Shown here: positions 54,965-59,042 of the stretch, piece after piece | How positions within the stretch are numbered: position 1 is the stretch's first letter | Layout of the letters: each line of letters opens with the position of its first letter | NCBI GenBank assembly: GCA_020048055.1 | Contig: JAIFNA010000017.1 | Location: forward strand, 1-59,042 | Direction of reading: 5' to 3' | Origin: Arcobacter sp. | Lineage (GTDB): Bacteria; Campylobacterota; Campylobacteria; Campylobacterales; Arcobacteraceae | DNA: 59,042 nucleotides | Notes under the pieces: model-generated | Told to the model about the DNA's origin: nothing | Databases searched by the model: none | Seen by the model: the letters and a program-made list of their open reading frames with translations, nothing else | Program-made: the position numbers and the translations under genes

Positions 54965-55717
54965 TTAAACCCCCCTTTTATTATTCCAAACTCTAATATG
55001 AAGTCTATCTGAGTATTTAAACCCTTTTTTTATAGCAAGTTCGATGACACTTAAGCTATTTTTATCTATAAGTTCACTTGTATCTCCAAGCGGCATCAAA
55101 TAAACATCACATTTTGGAATTTGACTTAAAATATTTTCAATCTCCAAAATAGCTTTATCTAAAAAATCACTACTTATTACAAATTTCAAGTAACTCTCGT
55201 TAGTAAAATTTATGATATTTGTAAGTGTGTTAGTATTTAATCTTTTCTCCAAACTCTCTCCACTATTGCTAAGCTTTACACTCAAAGAGAAAAGTATCTC
55301 TTTTTGCCAATCTTCACAAAGTTCAATATCGATACTTCCATTTGTTTCAATCGTAAGGTGGTGACCATTTTTGATATAGTGTTTCATAAATTTTTGAAAC
55401 TCCTCATTTTTCCAATACAAAAGTGGCTCACCTCCTGTTAAAACAATATCAACTTTATAACCTGGAAGAAATTTATCAACTTCTTTTATTAAGGCAATCG
55501 CCGTTTCATATTTTTGCCATTCATCTCTAAAAGCAATATCACTTGCATAAAAACTATCACAACTACATTTTTTAATCCCGCTAGGGGTTTCATACTCTAC
55601 TTCAAAGCCAGCACAACTCATATTGCATTTTCCAAATCGTACAAAAACACTGGGAAAGCCTATTTTTTTCCCTTCCCCTTGGATAGTTGGTCCAAAAATT
55701 TCGTTGATTTCTAACAT
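54965..55717 (-). CDS. queE: 7-carboxy-7-deazaguanine synthase with stretched cysteine motif
   Basis: 250 residues. The radical SAM enzyme converts carboxytetrahydropterin to 7-carboxy-7-deazaguanine for queuosine. The N-terminus EIFGPTIQGEGKKIGFPSVF and VLTGGEPLLYWK are diagnostic. The cluster-binding segment differs from the CX3CX2C of standard radical SAM proteins: Cys31-x3-Cys35, then 17 residues, then Cys53 (CDS), with an extra Cys51. An insertion between the second and third ligands is inferred. It follows queD by nine bases. Confidence 0.93.
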   Translation of the reverse strand: MLEINEIFGPTIQGEGKKIGFPSVFVRFGKCNMSCAGFEVEYETPSGIKKCSCDSFYASDIAFRDEWQKYETAIALIKEVDKFLPGYKVDIVLTGGEPLLYWKNEEFQKFMKHYIKNGHHLTIETNGSIDIELCEDWQKEILFSLSVKLSNSGESLEKRLNTNTLTNIINFTNESYLKFVISSDFLDKAILEIENILSQIPKCDVYLMPLGDTSELIDKNSLSVIELAIKKGFKYSDRLHIRVWNNKRGV

Positions 55718-55726
55718 TTTGTATTC

Positions 55727-56263
55727 TTAAGCATAGACGGTACTTTTGCTTTTTGGTGTCTCAAAATAGTCCAAATGGGAAACTTTTACGCCAATTTTTG
55801 CCATCTTTTTCTCTACAATTTTTAAAAGCCAATATGACAAGTTTTCACTTGTTGGGACAAAATCAACAATAATATATCCCTCGTAAAGTTCAACAATATG
55901 TAAAGGCTCATTTTTTAAAATATTTAAATCGGGTATCATAAAGTTCTGCTCCATCTTAAAAAAAGCTTTGTTCTCTTTGTAGTGTGGGAGTAGGGTGTTA
56001 AAAAGTGGGTCGTTTATGTCAACTATAAATTTATGGTCAACCGTATCATCTAAAAATTTTTTAAACCAATTGAGATGTTTAAAATCTGTAACCATACCAT
56101 TTTGGAGTGTTTGGCTTTCAAGATGCACTACCACTTTTGCTTGATGTCCGTGAAGGTGTCTACACATAAGGCAATCATCAAGCGCGAATTCTTTATTTAA
56201 CTCTTGTGACCAAACACGATGTCCATAACAAAAGTCAAATTGTTTACTTATATTCCATTTCAT
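55727..56263 (-). CDS. queD: 6-carboxy-5,6,7,8-tetrahydropterin synthase
   Basis: 178 residues, longer than E. coli QueD (about 120). Zinc ligands are His15, His38 and His40, with catalytic Cys34 in CRHLHGHQAKV. VTDFKHLNWF, DHKFIVDIND and a C-terminal SENLSYWLL plus ETPKSKSTVYA are family-typical. The extra length comes from the loop around residues 85-120. No Shine-Dalgarno is visible, and a -10-like TAAAAT lies only seven bases before the ATG. Confidence 0.94.
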   Translation of the reverse strand: MKWNISKQFDFCYGHRVWSQELNKEFALDDCLMCRHLHGHQAKVVVHLESQTLQNGMVTDFKHLNWFKKFLDDTVDHKFIVDINDPLFNTLLPHYKENKAFFKMEQNFMIPDLNILKNEPLHIVELYEGYIIVDFVPTSENLSYWLLKIVEKKMAKIGVKVSHLDYFETPKSKSTVYA

Positions 56264-56269
56264 TCGCGG

Positions 56270-56275
56270 ATTTTA
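56270..56275 (-). promoter_or_regulatory. Putative -10 box for queD
   Basis: TAAAAT followed by CCGCGA and immediately the queD ATG. If used, transcription would begin at or next to the start codon. Confidence 0.45.
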
Positions 56276-56429
56276 CCACACACTTAATAAAACTATGTGA
56301 GATGGGGATAACACCAAAGTAATTCTCTATATTTTGTTTGTTTAGTACTTTTAACCAATAAACAAGAGTGTAAAAGCTAATATTTCAAACTTAAAAATCA
56401 CATCTAATTTTAAATAAGGAGCAAACAAT

Positions 56430-57320
56430 ATGAAAGGGATAATTTTAGCAGGGGGAAGCGGTACACGACTCTATCCAATTACAAAAGGGGTAAGCAAACA
56501 GTTAGTTCCAATTTATGATAAACCAATGGTATATTATCCACTTTCAGTCCTAATGCTCGCAGGTATCAAAGAGGTTCTTATAATCTCTACACCAAATGAT
56601 TTACCTAGATTTGAAGAGCTACTCGGTGATGGAAGTGATTTGGGGATGAAATTTTCTTATGTAGTTCAGCCAAGTCCTGATGGTTTGGCTCAAGCTTTTC
56701 TTTTAGGGGAAGAGTTTTTGGCTGGCGATGATGCTTGTTTGGTTTTAGGGGATAATATTTTTTATGGGCATGGATTAACCAAACTTCTTGCACAATCTGT
56801 AAAAAATGCAAAAGAGGAAAATAAAGCTACTGTATTTGGTTACTATGTAAAAGACCCTGAGAGATACGGGGTAGCCCAGTTTGATGATGCTGGAACTGTG
56901 ATAAGTTTGGAAGAAAAACCGAGTGAACCAAAATCAAACTACGCAGTGGTTGGACTTTATTTTTACCCAAAAGATGTAGTTGCTAAAGCTAAAAATGTAA
57001 AACCAAGCGATCGGGGAGAGTTGGAAATAACAACACTAAATCAAGATTATTTGGGTGAAAATAGACTGAAAGTTGAACTTATGGGGAGAGGTTATGCGTG
57101 GCTTGATACAGGGACACATGAAAGTTTACTTGAAGCTAGTTCTTTTATCCAAACTATTGAAAATAGACAATCTTTAAAAGTTGCATGTCTTGAAGAGATA
57201 GCTTATGAGATGGGATATATAAGTAAGGAGAAACTTTTAGAGTTAGCAAAACCACTTAGTAAAAACCAATATGGTCAGTACTTGATAGCAAGGGCAAACC
57301 AACCAAGAAGGATAATTTAA
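56430..57320 (+). CDS. rmlA: Glucose-1-phosphate thymidylyltransferase
   Basis: 296 residues. Nucleotidyltransferase motif [20 protein letters not shown], with [29 protein letters not shown] and [15 protein letters not shown]. It makes dTDP-glucose, the first step of dTDP-L-rhamnose synthesis. Shine-Dalgarno AAGGAG. Its stop overlaps the rmlC ATG by one base (TAATG). It is first in the rmlACDB series feeding surface polysaccharide. Confidence 0.97.
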   Translation: MKGIILAGGSGTRLYPITKGVSKQLVPIYDKPMVYYPLSVLMLAGIKEVLIISTPNDLPRFEELLGDGSDLGMKFSYVVQPSPDGLAQAFLLGEEFLAGDDACLVLGDNIFYGHGLTKLLAQSVKNAKEENKATVFGYYVKDPERYGVAQFDDAGTVISLEEKPSEPKSNYAVVGLYFYPKDVVAKAKNVKPSDRGELEITTLNQDYLGENRLKVELMGRGYAWLDTGTHESLLEASSFIQTIENRQSLKVACLEEIAYEMGYISKEKLLELAKPLSKNQYGQYLIARANQPRRII

Positions 57321-57895
57321 TGCAATTTACAAGGACGAAAATAGCAGATGTAATCATAATTGAGCCAAAAGTTCATGGAGATGATAGGGGTTATTTTGTG
57401 GAAACTTTTAGGGGTGATAAGCTTGAAGAATTCTTAGGCTTTCAGATAAACTTTTGTCAAGACAATGAAAGTAAATCAAGTAAAGGAGTCTTAAGGGGAC
57501 TTCACTATCAGCTTCCACCATTTGCACAAACAAAACTTGTAAGGGTGATAGATGGAAGAGTTCTTGATGTGGCAGTAGATATTCGTAAAAATTCTCCAAC
57601 TTTTGGACAACATATTGCAGTTGAACTTAGTGGTGAAAATAAAAAGCAAATGTTAATTCCAAGAGGTTTTGCTCATGGGTTTGTTGTTCTTAGTGAGTCT
57701 TGTACTTTTGCTTATAAAGTGGATAATTATTATAGTCTTGAATGTGATAGAGGGATAGCGTTTGATGATAAAGATTTAGATATAGATTGGCAAATACCAC
57801 AAGATAAACTTCAACTTTCAGCTAAAGATACAAAGCAACCACTTTTAAAAGATACAAATGATCTATTTCTTTTTGGAGTAGATTATTATGCTTAA
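57320..57895 (+). CDS. rmlC: dTDP-4-dehydrorhamnose 3,5-epimerase
   Basis: 191 residues, cupin fold. Conserved SKGVLRGLHYQLPPFAQTKL (catalytic His), GRVLDVAVDIRKNSPTFG and PRGFAHGFVVLSE. It epimerises dTDP-4-keto-6-deoxyglucose. It overlaps rmlD by eight bases. Confidence 0.97.
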   Translation: MQFTRTKIADVIIIEPKVHGDDRGYFVETFRGDKLEEFLGFQINFCQDNESKSSKGVLRGLHYQLPPFAQTKLVRVIDGRVLDVAVDIRKNSPTFGQHIAVELSGENKKQMLIPRGFAHGFVVLSESCTFAYKVDNYYSLECDRGIAFDDKDLDIDWQIPQDKLQLSAKDTKQPLLKDTNDLFLFGVDYYA

Positions 57896-58754
57896 TATTT
57901 TAGTTACAGGTTCAAAAGGTCAAGTTGGAAGTGAACTCCTTACTTTATCATCAAACTATCCTTACAACTTTTTTTTTACAGATAGGGAAGCTTTAGATAT
58001 CACAAATGAAGAGGCTATTAAAAGCTTTGTAGAAAAAAACAATATCAATACCATCATAAACTGTGCAGCATATACGGCTGTTGACAAGGCGGAGAGTGAT
58101 GAGATAAATGCCGATTTAGTTAACAGAAAAGCGGTAAAAAAACTAGCAAAAATCTCCCTTTCGAATAATATTAAACTTATCCATATCTCAACAGATTATG
58201 TATTTGATGGTAAGGCTTATAAACCATATTGTGAAGAGTTTCAAACAAACCCTAAAAGTGTTTATGGAAAAACTAAACTCCTTGGTGAAAATGAGATGAG
58301 AAAAATAAATCCAAAAAATTCTATCATCATAAGAACCTCTTGGGTGTATAGTAGTTTTGGAAATAATTTTGTAAAAACTATGCTTCGTCTTGGAAAAGAA
58401 AAAGAGAGCTTGGGGGTGATATTTGATCAAGTTGGAACCCCAACTTATGCAGCGCATTTGGCAAAAACGATTTTAGATATCTTGCCAAAGCTTGAAAATA
58501 ATAAAGTTGAAATTTACAACTATTCAAATGAGGGTGTTTTGTCGTGGTATGATTTTTCTAAAGAGATTATGAAGATGGCAAAATTATCTTGTAAAATAAA
58601 CCCAATAGAAACTAAAGATTACCCAACACCAGCTAGAAGACCACATTATTCGCTACTCAACAAGAGTAAGATAAAAAAAGATTTTGGTATCGTTATACCA
58701 TACTGGAAAGATGGATTAGATGATTGTTTAAAAAGATTAGGAGAAAGAAGATAA
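57888..58754 (+). CDS. rmlD: dTDP-4-dehydrorhamnose reductase
   Basis: 288-residue SDR-family enzyme. Cofactor motif VTGSKGQVGSELL, NCAAYTAVDKAESDE, HISTDYVFDG and Tyr-x3-Lys in YGKTKLLGE. It performs the final NAD(P)H reduction to dTDP-L-rhamnose. The stop overlaps the rmlB ATG by one base. Confidence 0.96.
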   Translation: MLNILVTGSKGQVGSELLTLSSNYPYNFFFTDREALDITNEEAIKSFVEKNNINTIINCAAYTAVDKAESDEINADLVNRKAVKKLAKISLSNNIKLIHISTDYVFDGKAYKPYCEEFQTNPKSVYGKTKLLGENEMRKINPKNSIIIRTSWVYSSFGNNFVKTMLRLGKEKESLGVIFDQVGTPTYAAHLAKTILDILPKLENNKVEIYNYSNEGVLSWYDFSKEIMKMAKLSCKINPIETKDYPTPARRPHYSLLNKSKIKKDFGIVIPYWKDGLDDCLKRLGERR

Positions 58755-59042
58755 TGAATAATACAAATAAATCAATACTTTTAACAGGAACAGCAGGATT
58801 TATAGGCAGTAACTTTATGCCATATTTTATAGAGAAATACCAAAGCTACAACCTTATAAATCTAGATTTACTAACTTATGCAGGGAACTTAGAAAACCTA
58901 AAAGAGTGTGAACAAAACTCAAGATACAAATTTATCAAAGGTGACATTTGTAACCGTGAACTTGTAGAGTTTATCTTTACTGAATACGACATAGAGGGTG
59001 TTATCCACTTTGCAGCAGAATCACATGTAGATAACTCAATTA
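58754..59042 (+). CDS. rmlB: dTDP-glucose 4,6-dehydratase, N-terminal part
   Basis: The first 96 residues are present; the gene is cut by the window end. The NAD motif TGTAGFIGSNF, NLDLLTYAGNLENL and GVIHFAAESHVDNS are diagnostic of RmlB. It catalyses the second step of dTDP-L-rhamnose synthesis. Starting MNNTNKSILL at ATG 58754, it overlaps rmlD by one base. Confidence 0.95.
   Translation, partial: MNNTNKSILLTGTAGFIGSNFMPYFIEKYQSYNLINLDLLTYAGNLENLKECEQNSRYKFIKGDICNRELVEFIFTEYDIEGVIHFAAESHVDNSI

Noticed and set aside
56264-56429. Possible preQ1-type riboswitch upstream of queD or in the divergent region
   Set aside because: The queD promoter appears to abut the start codon, leaving no room for an aptamer, and no aptamer-like C-rich/A-rich pairing is visible.
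1-59042. CRISPR arrays, insertion sequences, prophage, toxin-antitoxin or defence genes
   Set aside because: No regularly spaced repeats, transposase or integrase motifs, or terminal inverted repeats were seen; gene content is core metabolism throughout.

Overview
The window is a stretch of compact, strongly AT-rich bacterial chromosome. Gene content and order point to a Campylobacterota (epsilonproteobacterial) genome of the Campylobacter/Arcobacter/Sulfurimonas kind. Supporting points are the ispH-aroA-pheT-pheS block with a divergent HIT gene, the rpmH-rnpA-yidD-yidC-jag-mnmE operon, thrS-infC with a shortened ThrS N-terminus, agmatine deiminase plus N-carbamoylputrescine amidase, a ferredoxin-thioredoxin reductase/rhodanese fusion, and frequent TTG starts. 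Genus assignment is inference; there is no rRNA to settle it.

Layout. 1-571: tail of a chemoreceptor; 572-1445: long AT-rich stretch without a convincing gene; 1446-1522: tRNA-Met. 1618-11028 (all minus): pheS-pheT-aroA-ispH, an orphan soluble histidine kinase, an FTR-rhodanese fusion, rplI, hslV and hslU. 11141: HIT protein (plus). 11498-19186 (all minus): a phosphate regulon, read in transcription order as pstS-pstC-pstA-pstB-phoU, a ferritin-like DUF455 protein, then a PhoB/PhoR-like regulator and kinase. 19339-26012: a ChaA-like antiporter, YgiQ radical SAM protein, degenerate GGDEF protein, aspS and corA. 26175-30883: rpmH-rnpA-yidD-yidC-jag-mnmE. 30893-33165: feoAB with a likely Fur box. 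33226-34656: an unknown 164-aa protein, four tRNAs (Asp, Glu, Val, Lys) and pncC. 34773-41914: ileS, a 33-codon membrane micro-ORF, an NFU protein, a helical-repeat protein, murE, a thioredoxin-like ferredoxin, panD, ybaB and ispA. 41894-48195: ruvX, HDOD, argH, thrS, infC and a GAF-GGDEF diguanylate cyclase. 48344-56263: leuC, then a minus-strand run queD-queE-aguA-aguB-fabG-acpP-fabF-accA. 56430-end: rmlA-rmlC-rmlD-rmlB for dTDP-L-rhamnose, with rmlB cut by the window edge.

Most of the window is housekeeping sequence. I see no insertion sequence, prophage, CRISPR array or defence island, and nothing I would call a clearly new multi-gene system. The best leads are: (1) matching 11-bp-period direct repeats upstream of both pstS and the two-component regulator gene, which look like the Pho box of this lineage, together with a terminator-like hairpin between pstS and pstC; (2) rnpA has no ATG/GTG/TTG start and seems to begin at ATT; (3) an FTR catalytic domain fused to rhodanese, next to an orphan kinase and the Fe-S enzyme IspH; (4) a GGDEF-family protein that has lost its catalytic motif but kept the c-di-GMP I-site; (5) QueE with a stretched cysteine motif and queD with a possibly leaderless start; (6) an unannotated 33-aa single-pass membrane peptide overlapping the end of ileS.
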